This document shows positions 9,094 through 17,143 of a DNA stretch of 64,000 nucleotides, piece by piece; within the stretch, counting starts at the first letter, position 1, and each line of letters starts with the position of its first letter. Made by a program: the position numbers and the translations under genes. Source of the DNA: Mycetocola tolaasinivorans (GTDB lineage: Bacteria > Actinomycetota > Actinomycetes > Actinomycetales > Microbacteriaceae); contig NZ_RCUX01000007.1 of assembly GCF_003667565.1 (NCBI RefSeq), positions 124,001 through 188,000 on the forward strand. Reading direction: 5' to 3'. The notes beneath the pieces were generated by a model that was not told the origin of the DNA, did no database searches, and saw nothing but the letters and a program-made list of their open reading frames with translations.

Positions 9094-9144
9094 CGCTACG
9101 CTCGTTCTCACGGACCCATCCATCCACTCCGCAAAAGGATCATT

Positions 9145-9897
9145 ATGACTTCCAACCTCCTCACCGCTCAGCTGTACTCGGTGCGTCACGCGCTCGCCGA
9201 AGACCGCGCCGCCACGCTGACCCGTCTCGCCGAGATCGGCTTTAAGCAGATCGAGACCTTCGGCTTCAATGCCGAGAGCGTCGCCGACATCCGCGAGTTC
9301 GCCGAGTACGGCCTCGCCGTGCCGAGCGCACACTCCAACTTCCTGGGCAAGGGCCTCGACGTTTCCGCCACCTTCGCCGCGGCCGCCGAGGCCGGCGTGG
9401 GCACCGTGATCGAGCCCTTCCTGCCCGCCGAGCACTTCGCCGACGCCGACGCCATCAAGAAGGTTGCCGACCAGCTCAACGCCGCCGCCGACCTCGCCGA
9501 CCAGCACGGCGTCGTCACCGGTTACCACAACCACGCCTGGGAGGCCGAGGGCCTGGTCGAGGGCGTCACCCCGATCGAGTACCTCGCGAGCCTGCTCGAC
9601 CCGCGCGTGACCCTCGAGATCGACACCTACTGGGCCCAGGTGGGCGGCCAGAACCCGATCGACCTCCTCGGTCGCCTGGGGGAGCGCGTCTCCCTGCTGC
9701 ACATCAAGGACGGCGACGCGAGCCGCGATGTCAAGAACCAGCTGCCCGCCGGTTCCGGTGTCCTCGATGTCCTTGGCATCATCGCCGCCGCCCCGCACGC
9801 CACCCCGGTCGCCGAGTTCGACGACTACGCCGGCGACATCTTCGAGGGTCTGCAGACCGCCTTCAACTTCCTCACCAAGAACGGCGTCCAGGCATGA
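9145..9897 (+). CDS. Sugar phosphate isomerase/epimerase (xylose isomerase-like TIM barrel)
   Basis: A 250-residue AP endonuclease 2/xylose isomerase-like barrel. VTGYHNHAWE (about 127-136), LEIDTYWAQVGG (about 153-164) and VSLLHIKDGD (about 179-188) carry the acidic and His residues that bind the divalent metal in this fold. Close relatives interconvert ketosugars or inosose intermediates. An AAAGGA Shine-Dalgarno precedes the ATG. It is the first of four genes with start/stop overlaps, so its substrate is probably the product of the adjacent Gfo/Idh/MocA dehydrogenases. Confidence 0.85.
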   Translation: MTSNLLTAQLYSVRHALAEDRAATLTRLAEIGFKQIETFGFNAESVADIREFAEYGLAVPSAHSNFLGKGLDVSATFAAAAEAGVGTVIEPFLPAEHFADADAIKKVADQLNAAADLADQHGVVTGYHNHAWEAEGLVEGVTPIEYLASLLDPRVTLEIDTYWAQVGGQNPIDLLGRLGERVSLLHIKDGDASRDVKNQLPAGSGVLDVLGIIAAAPHATPVAEFDDYAGDIFEGLQTAFNFLTKNGVQA

Positions 9898-10991
9898 GCG
9901 GCGTCGTCGGAATCGGCCTGATCGGTGCCGGTGTCATCAGCGACCAGTACCTGAAGAACCTCACCACCTTTGCCGACGTCGAGGTGCGCTTCATCGCCGA
10001 CCTCGACGTCGAGCGCGCCCGCACCCAGGCCGAGAAGTACGGCGTTGCCGGCTTCGGAACCGTGGCCGAGCTGCTGGCGGACGACTCGATCGAGATCGTC
10101 ATCAACCTCACCATCCCCAAGGTGCACGTTGAGATTGCCCTGCAGATCCTGAACGCCGGTAAGCACGTGTGGAGCGAGAAGCCCTTCGCACTGGACCGCG
10201 AGAGCGGCCGCGAGCTGCTGGCCGTGGCCAACGCCAAGAACCTGCGCGTGGCCACCGCCCCCGACACCTTCCTCGGTGCCGGTATCCAGCACGCCCGCCG
10301 CCTGGTGGAGTCCGGTCGGATCGGCGCCCCGCTGACCGCGCTGACCCTGTTCCAGGTGCCCGGCCCCGAGAGCTGGCACCCGAACCCCGACTTCCTGTTC
10401 CAGGAGGGCGCGGGCCCGCTGTTCGACATGGGCCCCTACTACTTCACCGCCCTGGTGCAGCTGTTCGGCCCGGTTAAGCGCGTCTCGGCGCTGTCCTCGA
10501 AGTCGCGCGACACCCGCGTGATCGGTTCGGGACCGCGCGCGGGCGAGTCCTTCGACGTCACCGTGCCCACCCACGTGAGCGTCAACATCGAGTTCGAGGG
10601 CGGCCAGAGCGCCCAGTCGATCCTGAGCTTCGATTCGCCGCTCGCGCGCATCCAGTTCGAGGTCACCGGCGAGACCGGTGCGCTGACCATCCCCGACCCC
10701 AACCGTTTCGAGGGTGAGCTCATCGTGCACGGTTACGGTGTCGAGCCCGAGACCATCGAGGCCCAGGGCACGAGCGCTGGCCGCGGTATCGGCGTGGTTG
10801 AGCTGGCCCGCGCGATCCGCGCCGGTGTGCCCGAGCGTGCCTCGGGTGAGCTCGCGTTCCACGTGCTCGACGTCATGGTGTCCACCGCCGAGTCGGCCGC
10901 CTCCGGCGAACCGGTCACCGTGGAGAGCACCGTTGTGCTGTCCGCTCCGCTGGCCGAAGACTGGGATCCCGCGGCCCGGGTGATCGCATGA
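9894..10991 (+). CDS. Gfo/Idh/MocA family sugar dehydrogenase (first)
   Basis: A 365-residue oxidoreductase. The N-terminal Rossmann domain starts GIGLIGAGVISDQYLKNL (glycine-rich NAD(P) site) and carries the conserved GKHVWSEKPFAL block at about 90-101, where the Lys of EKP is the family's catalytic lysine. The C-terminal alpha/beta domain has FDMGPYYFTALVQLFGPV, with the DMGPY variant of the usual DxGxHxxD motif. It would oxidise a sugar or inositol hydroxyl with NAD(P). It overlaps both neighbours by four bases (ATGA), so the operon is tight. Confidence 0.88.
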   Translation: MSGVVGIGLIGAGVISDQYLKNLTTFADVEVRFIADLDVERARTQAEKYGVAGFGTVAELLADDSIEIVINLTIPKVHVEIALQILNAGKHVWSEKPFALDRESGRELLAVANAKNLRVATAPDTFLGAGIQHARRLVESGRIGAPLTALTLFQVPGPESWHPNPDFLFQEGAGPLFDMGPYYFTALVQLFGPVKRVSALSSKSRDTRVIGSGPRAGESFDVTVPTHVSVNIEFEGGQSAQSILSFDSPLARIQFEVTGETGALTIPDPNRFEGELIVHGYGVEPETIEAQGTSAGRGIGVVELARAIRAGVPERASGELAFHVLDVMVSTAESAASGEPVTVESTVVLSAPLAEDWDPAARVIA

Positions 10992-12085
10992 GCGTAAACC
11001 CCAACCGCATCGGTGCGGGCGTCGGCGTGGGCATCGTGGGCGGTGGCTTCATGGCCACCGTGCACGCCCGCGCGGCCCGCACCGCCGGGGCCACCCTCGT
11101 GGGAGTCGTGGCCTCGACCCCCGCCCGCTCGGCCCAGGTGGCCGAGGAGCTGGGCGCGCTGCAGGCGTTCGACTCGCTGGAAGCCCTGCTCGCCGATGAG
11201 CGCATCACCGTGGTGCACGTGTGCACCCCGAACGCGCTGCACGCCGAGCAGGCCGCCGCGGTGATCGCCGCCGGCAAGCACGTGGTGTGCGAGAAGCCGC
11301 TCGCCACGACCCCTGCCGAGGCTCGCAGCATCACCGAGGCCGCAACGGCCGCCGGTGTCGTGGCCACGGTGCCCTTCGTCTACCGCTTCCACCCGATGGC
11401 GCGCGAGGCGCGTGCGCAGATCGCCGCCGGTGGCAAGGTCCTGACGATCGGGGGCGAGTACCTGCAGGACTGGCTCGCCGCCACCGACTCGGACAACTGG
11501 CGCGTGGATTCCGCCCAGGGCGGGAACTCCCGTGCGTTTGCGGACATCGGATCGCACCTGGTCGACCTCATCGAGTTCATCGGTGGCGACCGCATCCACT
11601 CGCTGTATGCGCGCACCCGCACCTTCCTGGCCGAGCGCTCGGGCACCGGAACCGTCACCACCGAGGATGCCGTGTCGGTGAGCTTCGAAACCGTGGGCGG
11701 TGCCATCGGCACGCTCCTGGTCTCGCAGGTCGCCCCGGGCTTCAAAAACGGCCTCGTCCTGAAGATCTCGGCCACCGACTCGAGCATCATGTTCGAGCAG
11801 GAGCAGCCGGACTCCCTGTGGCTCGGCACGCTCGCCGAGAACCGCGTGCTGCCGCGTGAGGCCGACCGCCTCGACGCCGATGCCGCGCGCCTCTGCGTGG
11901 TGCCCTCGGGTCACGCCCAGGGCTATCAGGACGCCTTCAACGGCTTCGTTGCCGACACCTATGCGGCCATCGCCGGTGAGACCCCCGTGGGTCTGCCGAC
12001 CTTCGCCGACGGCCTGCGCGCGGGCCTCATCACCCAGGCGGTGCTCGACTCGGCAGCGTCCGGTCAGACCGTGGTTCTGGACTAG
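10988..12085 (+). CDS. Gfo/Idh/MocA family sugar dehydrogenase (second)
   Basis: A 365-residue paralogue of the preceding dehydrogenase, with the same fold but divergent sequence. The Rossmann start is [18 protein letters not shown], followed by [14 protein letters not shown] at about 96-109 with the catalytic Lys, and [19 protein letters not shown] at about 182-200, the full DxGxHxxD motif. Two such dehydrogenases beside two isomerase-like barrels resemble the E. coli ycj region, where YcjS is a glucoside 3-dehydrogenase and YcjR a 4-epimerase, or alternatively inositol pathways. The substrate cannot be read from the sequence. Confidence 0.88.
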   Translation: MSVNPNRIGAGVGVGIVGGGFMATVHARAARTAGATLVGVVASTPARSAQVAEELGALQAFDSLEALLADERITVVHVCTPNALHAEQAAAVIAAGKHVVCEKPLATTPAEARSITEAATAAGVVATVPFVYRFHPMAREARAQIAAGGKVLTIGGEYLQDWLAATDSDNWRVDSAQGGNSRAFADIGSHLVDLIEFIGGDRIHSLYARTRTFLAERSGTGTVTTEDAVSVSFETVGGAIGTLLVSQVAPGFKNGLVLKISATDSSIMFEQEQPDSLWLGTLAENRVLPREADRLDADAARLCVVPSGHAQGYQDAFNGFVADTYAAIAGETPVGLPTFADGLRAGLITQAVLDSAASGQTVVLD

Positions 12086-12096
12086 AGGAGATTGAA

Positions 12097-13110
12097 ATGA
12101 CCGAAGCACGACTTCCCGTCACCCTGTTCACCGGGCAGTGGGCCGACCTGCCCTTCGAAGAGGTCGCTCGTCTGGCTGCCGAGTGGGGCTATGACGGCCT
12201 CGAGATTGCCGCCTCCGGCGACCACCTCGACCTCAAGCTCGCCGATGAGGACGACTCGTACCTGGCCTCGCGCCTGGAGATCCTCAAGCGCTACAACCTG
12301 CAGGTGTTTGCGATCTCGAACCATCTCACCGGCCAGGCCGTGTGCGATGACCCGATCGACTTCCGCCACCAGTCCATCGTTCGCCCCTACACCTGGGGTG
12401 ACGGCGATGGCGAGGGTGTGCGCCAGCGCGCCGCCGAGGACATGAAGCGCTCGGCCCGCGTCGCGCGCAAGCTCGGCGTGGACACCGTGGTGGGCTTCAC
12501 CGGATCGAAGATCTGGCAGTACTCGGCGATGTTCCCGCCGGTACCCGCCTCGGTCATCGACGCCGGCTATGAGGACTTCGCGAACCGCTGGAACCCCATC
12601 CTCGACGTCTTTGACGCCGAGGGCGTGCGCTTCGCCCACGAGGTGCACCCGGGCGAAATCGCGTATGACTACTGGACCAGTGTGCGCACCCTCGAGGTGC
12701 TGAACCGTCGCGAGGCCTTCGGCTTCAACTGGGACCCGTCGCACATGATGTGGCAGAACATTGACCCGGTGGGCTTCATCGTCGACTTCGCCGACCGCAT
12801 CTACCACGTGGACTGCAAGGACACCCGCCTGCGCCCGCACAACGGCCGCGCCGGCGTCGTGGGCTCGCACCTTCCCTGGGGCGACCCGCGCCGCGGCTGG
12901 GACTTCGTCTCCACCGGACACGGCGACGTGCCCTGGGAAGACTCCTTCCGTGCCCTGAGCGCGATCGGCTACAACGGCCCGATCTCGGTCGAGTGGGAGG
13001 ACGCCGGCATGGACCGCCTCGTTGGTGCCGCCGACGCGGTGAACTTCGTGCGCTCCCTGCTCTGGAAGCTTCCGGAGGGTTCCTTCGACGACGCCTTCTC
13101 CAACCAGTAG
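12097..13110 (+). CDS. Sugar phosphate isomerase/epimerase, long form
   Basis: A 337-residue xylose isomerase-like barrel, longer than the first one in the operon. [21 protein letters not shown] start strand, [14 protein letters not shown] (Glu and His), [13 protein letters not shown] (Asp and His), IYHVDCKDT and [11 protein letters not shown] place metal-binding acidic/His residues in family order. An AGGAG site precedes the ATG and the gap to the previous gene is 11 bases. It resembles the longer isomerase-like partners found with Gfo/Idh/MocA dehydrogenases in keto-glycoside metabolism. It is the last gene before a strong hairpin. Confidence 0.86.
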   Translation: MTEARLPVTLFTGQWADLPFEEVARLAAEWGYDGLEIAASGDHLDLKLADEDDSYLASRLEILKRYNLQVFAISNHLTGQAVCDDPIDFRHQSIVRPYTWGDGDGEGVRQRAAEDMKRSARVARKLGVDTVVGFTGSKIWQYSAMFPPVPASVIDAGYEDFANRWNPILDVFDAEGVRFAHEVHPGEIAYDYWTSVRTLEVLNRREAFGFNWDPSHMMWQNIDPVGFIVDFADRIYHVDCKDTRLRPHNGRAGVVGSHLPWGDPRRGWDFVSTGHGDVPWEDSFRALSAIGYNGPISVEWEDAGMDRLVGAADAVNFVRSLLWKLPEGSFDDAFSNQ

Positions 13111-13129
13111 GTAGCGCCGCTCAACAGAT

Positions 13130-13163
13130 GTCCCGCCCGCGATCCTTGGATCGTGGGCGGGAC
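13130..13163. terminator. Bidirectional terminator hairpin
   Basis: GTCCCGCCCGCGATCC (13130-13145) pairs with GGATCGTGGGCGGGAC (13148-13163) with one G-T wobble. It closes the sugar operon and the convergent narI gene. Confidence 0.75.
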
Positions 13164-13189
13164 GTCTGCATTGTGGGCACCGTGCGGCG

Positions 13190-13936
13190 CTAGCGACGCG
13201 GGTTCGGGCGCTCCGAGGGCTCCCAGCCGCGGCGCGTGGCGCGCGCCCCGTGCTGCTTGTACCGGGTGCGATACACGAGGCGTGGGCGGATGAAATAGCC
13301 GATCGGTGCCGAGAACACGTGCACCAGGCGGGTGAAGGGCCAGAGCACAAACAGCACCATCGCGCACAGCACGTGCAGCTGGAACATGACCGGGACGTCC
13401 GCCATCAGTTCGGGCTGGGGCTGGAAGATCATCAGGCCGCGCATCCACGGCCCGATCGTGCCGCGGTACTCATCGCCCGGGCCAAACACCTGGTGCATGA
13501 CGGTGGCCGCGGTGCCGAAGAGCAGGGTCACGGCGAGTACCGCGTACATGATCCGGTCCATCACCGTGGTTGCGCGGCGCACGCCCGCGGTGACCCGGCG
13601 ACGGTAGAGCAGGATCGCGAGCCCGGCGAGGGTGAGCACGGCCGCGGCGGTCCCCATCCAGGTGGCCCCGAGGTGGTAGATGTGCTCGCTGATACCGATC
13701 GCATACAGCCACTCGCGCGGGATGAGCAGGCCCACCACGTGACCGGCGATCACCATCAGGATGCTCAGGTGGAACATCGGTGAGCCCCAGCGCAGCAGGC
13801 GGTTCTCGTGGATCTGGCTCGACCGGGTGGTCCAGCCAAACTGGTCGCTGCGGTTGCGCACAATGTGCCCCACCACGAACGTGGCCGCGGCCGCGTAGGG
13901 CACGGCCACCCACAGAAAAATACTCAGCGGACTCAT
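13190..13936 (-). CDS. narI: Respiratory nitrate reductase gamma subunit (cytochrome b), orphan
   Basis: A 248-residue membrane protein with five hydrophobic segments. Four histidines sit where the NarI haem b ligands belong: His56 and His66 (MFHLSILMVIAGHVVGL) and His188 and His206. In E. coli NarI the ligands are His56, His66, His187 and His205. The gene would carry electrons from menaquinol to NarGH, but narG, narH and most of narJ are missing upstream: only the last 30 codons of narJ remain, with the usual overlap (narJ stop TGA within narI ATGA). No reductase partner is in the window, so the product is probably a non-functional relic, although its own frame is intact. Confidence 0.9.
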   Translation of the reverse strand: MSPLSIFLWVAVPYAAAATFVVGHIVRNRSDQFGWTTRSSQIHENRLLRWGSPMFHLSILMVIAGHVVGLLIPREWLYAIGISEHIYHLGATWMGTAAAVLTLAGLAILLYRRRVTAGVRRATTVMDRIMYAVLAVTLLFGTAATVMHQVFGPGDEYRGTIGPWMRGLMIFQPQPELMADVPVMFQLHVLCAMVLFVLWPFTRLVHVFSAPIGYFIRPRLVYRTRYKQHGARATRRGWEPSERPNPRR

Positions 13937-14025
13937 ACTCGGATCTCCTCGCGGGCCGGATCGTTCGGGGAAAAGGGCTTCAGCTGGCCGAGGAAGCTCA
14001 CGCCCACGGTTTCGGTGGGTGGGCC
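13933..14025 (-). pseudogene. narJ: narJ remnant (C-terminal 30 codons only)
   Basis: The minus-strand frame ending at 13933 reads GPPTETVGVSFLGQL followed by KPFSPNDPAREEIRV and a stop that overlaps the narI start codon. The GPPTETVGV stretch is the typical tail of NarJ, the chaperone that inserts molybdenum cofactor into NarG. Beyond about 14025 the frame stays open but becomes antisense to a ModC-like remnant and shows no NarJ character. The rest of narJ, all of narH and all of narG are absent, so this is the left edge of a deletion. Confidence 0.72.
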
Positions 14026-14061
14026 CTCATCCTGCGCGGTGACTGGGCGGCGCTGCCCGCC

Positions 14062-14694
14062 GCGCTCGCGACCGAGCCCGCCCTGCTCGTACTGGATGAG
14101 CCGTTCGCGGCGCTGTCGACGGATGTACTGCCCGCGATTCGCGAGAGCGTGCGCGCATTCCTCGCCGAGCTGAGCATCACCACCCTGCTGATCACCCACG
14201 ACGCCGTGGACGCCTGGGCGCTCGCTGATCACCTGAGTGTCATGGAGCGTGGCCGGGTGGTGGAGACCGGCCGCGCGAGCGAGCACCTGTCACGTCCCCG
14301 AACGCCGCTGACCGCGCGGCTTGTTGGCGTCAACCGGCTGGGCGTCGGGGCCGGACCGGATACCCGCCTGGTGGCCTTTTCGCCGGGGGCGGTGGTCGTG
14401 ACGGACGTGCACCCGTCCGCGTGCGCGCTCGCCCATCCGGCCGCCGCGGGCCTCTGGGTGCACGGCACGGTCTCCGCGATCGAGGCCGTGCTCGCGGGGG
14501 TGGGCCTGCGCGTGCGGGTGGAGGACGGGGCGCTCATTCGCACCGAACACGCTCATGCGCTGGCGGTGCCGAACGCGCCGAGCCTTCTCGCCGAGATGCC
14601 GCCCGGGCGGCGGATCCTCCCCGGCGAGAGGGTGTGCTGCCGGGTGCATCCGGATCGGCTCGCCGACTACGCGGAGAGCCCCGCGAGCGCCTAG
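14062..14694 (+). pseudogene. modC: modC-like molybdate ABC transporter ATPase, 5' half deleted
   Basis: From about 14062 the plus strand reads the second half of a ModC-type ATPase: Walker B LLVLDEPFAAL, the H-loop LLITHDAVDAWALAD, then a C-terminal regulatory region of the TOBE/molybdate-binding kind (VHGTVSAIEAVLAGVGLRVRV ... GERVCCRVHPDRLADY). Walker A and the LSGGQ signature, which should precede Walker B by over 100 residues, are missing, and the region before it is the antisense of narJ. The frame upstream is open but has no homologous content or ribosome site. It cannot work as an ATPase. Its stop overlaps the moeB stop by four bases. Confidence 0.78.
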
Positions 14695-15926
14695 TACCGC
14701 GGAAGCGTCGGGTCGATGTGGCGGCTCCAGGCCTCGATTCCGCCGATCACGGAGATATCGTTTGAGCGCCCGCGTTCCCGCAGCGCGCGCACGAGGTTTT
14801 CGCTGCGTACCCCGTGATGGCAGAGATAGACCACGGGAGTATCGGTGGGCAGCGTGTGGTCGTGGATGCCGGCGAGGAGTTCGGCATAGGGGATTGCCCG
14901 GGTACCGTTGATCGCGGCGAGACGCCGTTCGGCGGCGGAGCGCACGTCCACAAACAGGAAGCGCTCGCGCCTGGTCGGGGCCTCGAGCCCGTGGGCGAGA
15001 TCCTCGACCGACCAGAAGGAGGCATCGGCTCCGGCTGCGGGGTGGCCGTCCGGCCCAACCGCCGTGGCGCACAGCGGACCGGAGGCGGGCGAGGTGAGCG
15101 TGGTGACCGGGTTGCGCCCGGGGTCGGCCTCGAAGCGGATCTCCCGCCAGCTCTGCTGGAGGGCGTTGACGCTGAGGAGGCGCCCGAGGAGGGAGTATCC
15201 GCGCCCCGTGATGAGGTTGACGGCCTCGGTGGCCATCGCCGCCCCGACGCTGCCGCAGAGCACACCGAGCACGCCGCCCTGGGCGCAGTTCAGCACGCTG
15301 CCCGCGGGCGGAAGCGCGGGGAAGAGGTCGCGGTAGGTGCGGCCGGGAAGGCCGTCGGAGGGGGTGGCCCAGAACGTGGTGAGCCGGCCGTCCTCGCCGA
15401 GGATCGATCCCCACACGCACGGAATCCCGAGGATTTCGGCGGCGTCGCCCACCAGGTAGCGGGTGGCGAAGTTGTCGCTGCCGTCCATGATCAGGTCGTA
15501 GCCGGAGAGCGTGGCGAGGGCGTTGTGGGCATCGAGCCGGATCGGATGACGGGTGATCGTCACTCCCGAGTTGAGTGCGCCCACCGTCCGCGCGGCCGAG
15601 TCGACCTTTGAGCCGCCGAGGGCCGCCTCGGTGTGGATGATCTGCCGCTGCAGGTTGGAGACCTCGACGGTGTCGTCATCGATGATGCCGAGGGTGCCGA
15701 CCCCGGCCGCCGCGAGGTAGAGCAGCACCGGGCTGCCGAGGCCCCCGGCCCCGATCACCGCAACCCGGGCGGCCGCGAGGCGGCGCTGGGCGAGGGCGTC
15801 AAACCCGGAGAGGGCGAGGTGGCGGGCGAAGCGTCGCTCGAGTTCCGGGGAGAGTCTCCCGGCGGCCTCGACGAGCGGGGCGAGGCGTCTTCCGAGCGGT
15901 GGGGCGTCATGCCCTGTAGCGGTCAT
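14691..15926 (-). CDS. moeB: MoeB/ThiF adenylyltransferase with C-terminal rhodanese domain
   Basis: A 411-residue protein. The E1-like domain has VAVIGAGGLGSPVLLYLAAAGVG (ATP site), DDDTVEVSNLQRQIIH (substrate strand and Arg) and LIMDGSDNFATRYLV. A C-terminal rhodanese domain (about 300-405) has the loop VYLCHHGVRS with the active cysteine. Such proteins adenylate and thiolate the C-terminus of MoaD, ThiS or related sulfur carriers. The paired CxxC zinc cysteines of E. coli MoeB are not evident. It is probably leaderless (TAACCT at 15933-15938). It is the only intact cofactor gene next to the nar/mod scar and may be kept for another sulfur-carrier pathway. Confidence 0.87.
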   Translation of the reverse strand: MTATGHDAPPLGRRLAPLVEAAGRLSPELERRFARHLALSGFDALAQRRLAAARVAVIGAGGLGSPVLLYLAAAGVGTLGIIDDDTVEVSNLQRQIIHTEAALGGSKVDSAARTVGALNSGVTITRHPIRLDAHNALATLSGYDLIMDGSDNFATRYLVGDAAEILGIPCVWGSILGEDGRLTTFWATPSDGLPGRTYRDLFPALPPAGSVLNCAQGGVLGVLCGSVGAAMATEAVNLITGRGYSLLGRLLSVNALQQSWREIRFEADPGRNPVTTLTSPASGPLCATAVGPDGHPAAGADASFWSVEDLAHGLEAPTRRERFLFVDVRSAAERRLAAINGTRAIPYAELLAGIHDHTLPTDTPVVYLCHHGVRSENLVRALRERGRSNDISVIGGIEAWSRHIDPTLPRY

Positions 15927-15956
15927 GAGTGCAGGTTAGGTCGCGTATGCGGAAAA

Positions 15957-16000
15957 GGGTCGCGCCGCAGACCGTGAATATTCGGTGTGCGACGCGACCC
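15957..16000 (-). terminator. Terminator of the DUF917/hydantoinase operon
   Basis: GGGTCGCG (15957-15964) pairs with CGCGACCC (15993-16000), extended inside by CGCAGACCG/CGGTGTGCG. On the minus strand the stem is followed by a TTTT run, as in an intrinsic terminator, 43 bases after the DUF917 stop. Confidence 0.75.
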
Positions 16001-16042
16001 TGATACCGACCGCCCTGATACCGGTTGCCCGGGGAGTGCCCG

Positions 16043-17143
16043 CTAGTGTGCGAGCTCCTCGACCGGAACGAAGGTTTCGGTGAGGCCAAACGCGACCGGG
16101 CCGAAGGTGTCGAGCGCCTCCGGGGTGCGCATCAGCGCCGGGGTCGAGACCCCGAGCACGCGCACCCGCTGGCCGTAGCGCAGGCCCTCGGTGGTGATCG
16201 GTTCGGCGGTTTCCTGATCCACCACGCAGATGAGGTCCGGGACGATCGCGACGAGCTCACCGTCGCGGTACGCCACCAGGTTTTCGTTCTGGAACAGGAT
16301 CTCAAATGCGCCGGTATCCGCGGCGTCCGCCGGGGCGAGTCGGGCCCGGCCGCGGGCGAAACCGCCCTCGGTGCGGCGCTCGACATCCACCACCTTGCCC
16401 ACGAACAGCTCGCGCACGTGTGAGTACAGGGTGGGGGCGAGGGCAGCGGCGATGGCCTCAAACGGGGAGCGGTGCTCGGCGCGGGCCTCACGGATCGCCC
16501 GGCCGATGGACAGCGCCATCGAGATGGTGCGGGGCACCGCGGTGCGACGCACATCCGCCCCGGTCATCGCGTACTCGGCGATGGCGGCCGAGCCGCCGAG
16601 TTCCACCGTCAGCGCGCGGGCCAGCTGCTCGATGCGGCGGTTGTCGGCCCCGGTGTCGAGGATGATGTGCTCGCCGCGTTCGGCGGTCAGCGCGATGGGG
16701 GAGGCATTGACGCCGTACACCGCGAAGGTCTCCATCGAGAGCTCGGGGAAGGCCCGGCCCATTCCGTCGGCATCCACCACCGGGAGGCCGGTCTGCGCGG
16801 CTACGAGCAGCGGAATGAGCGAGTTCACCCCGCCGCACTCGATGGGCATGGTGGCGTCGGCCGTGCGGCCGTAGTGGGCCTCGAGGTGACGCAGTGCGGT
16901 GAGCGGTTCGTGTCCGGCGAGGAGCTTTTCGATCATCACCGTGGGGGCACCCATCAGGGCGACGGGAATCACGAACAGGTCGTCGGCCAGATCCTCGGGG
17001 TCGAGGATCGTGATCGATCCCTCGCCCAGGGCGTTTTCGACCAGCTTGTGGCCGATGTAGGGGTCGCCCCCGCCGCCGGTGCCGAGGAATGCCGCGCCGC
17101 GGGCGAGGTCAGGGAGGTCCGCCTTGGTCAGCTGCCAGCTCAT
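16043..17143 (-). CDS. DUF917 family protein (S-methyl thiohydantoin desulfurase-like)
   Basis: A 366-residue protein with the DUF917 start: LARGAAFLGTGGGGDPYIGHKL (about 14-35), then PIECGGVNSLIPLLVAA and VVDADGMGRAFPEL, all conserved in the family. DUF917 proteins nearly always accompany hydantoinase A/oxoprolinase proteins, and some act on hydantoin-like rings. Here the start overlaps the hydantoinase gene by four bases, so the two probably form one enzyme or act in sequence. It is the last gene of the minus-strand block and is followed by the 15957-16000 terminator. The actual substrate is unknown. Confidence 0.88.
   Translation of the reverse strand: MSWQLTKADLPDLARGAAFLGTGGGGDPYIGHKLVENALGEGSITILDPEDLADDLFVIPVALMGAPTVMIEKLLAGHEPLTALRHLEAHYGRTADATMPIECGGVNSLIPLLVAAQTGLPVVDADGMGRAFPELSMETFAVYGVNASPIALTAERGEHIILDTGADNRRIEQLARALTVELGGSAAIAEYAMTGADVRRTAVPRTISMALSIGRAIREARAEHRSPFEAIAAALAPTLYSHVRELFVGKVVDVERRTEGGFARGRARLAPADAADTGAFEILFQNENLVAYRDGELVAIVPDLICVVDQETAEPITTEGLRYGQRVRVLGVSTPALMRTPEALDTFGPVAFGLTETFVPVEELAH

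Noticed and set aside
13780..14061. Upstream extension of the modC-like frame as the true N-terminus
   Set aside because: The translated stretch is antisense to narI and narJ, has no Walker A, and has no ribosome site; it is read-through of an open frame beyond the deletion junction.
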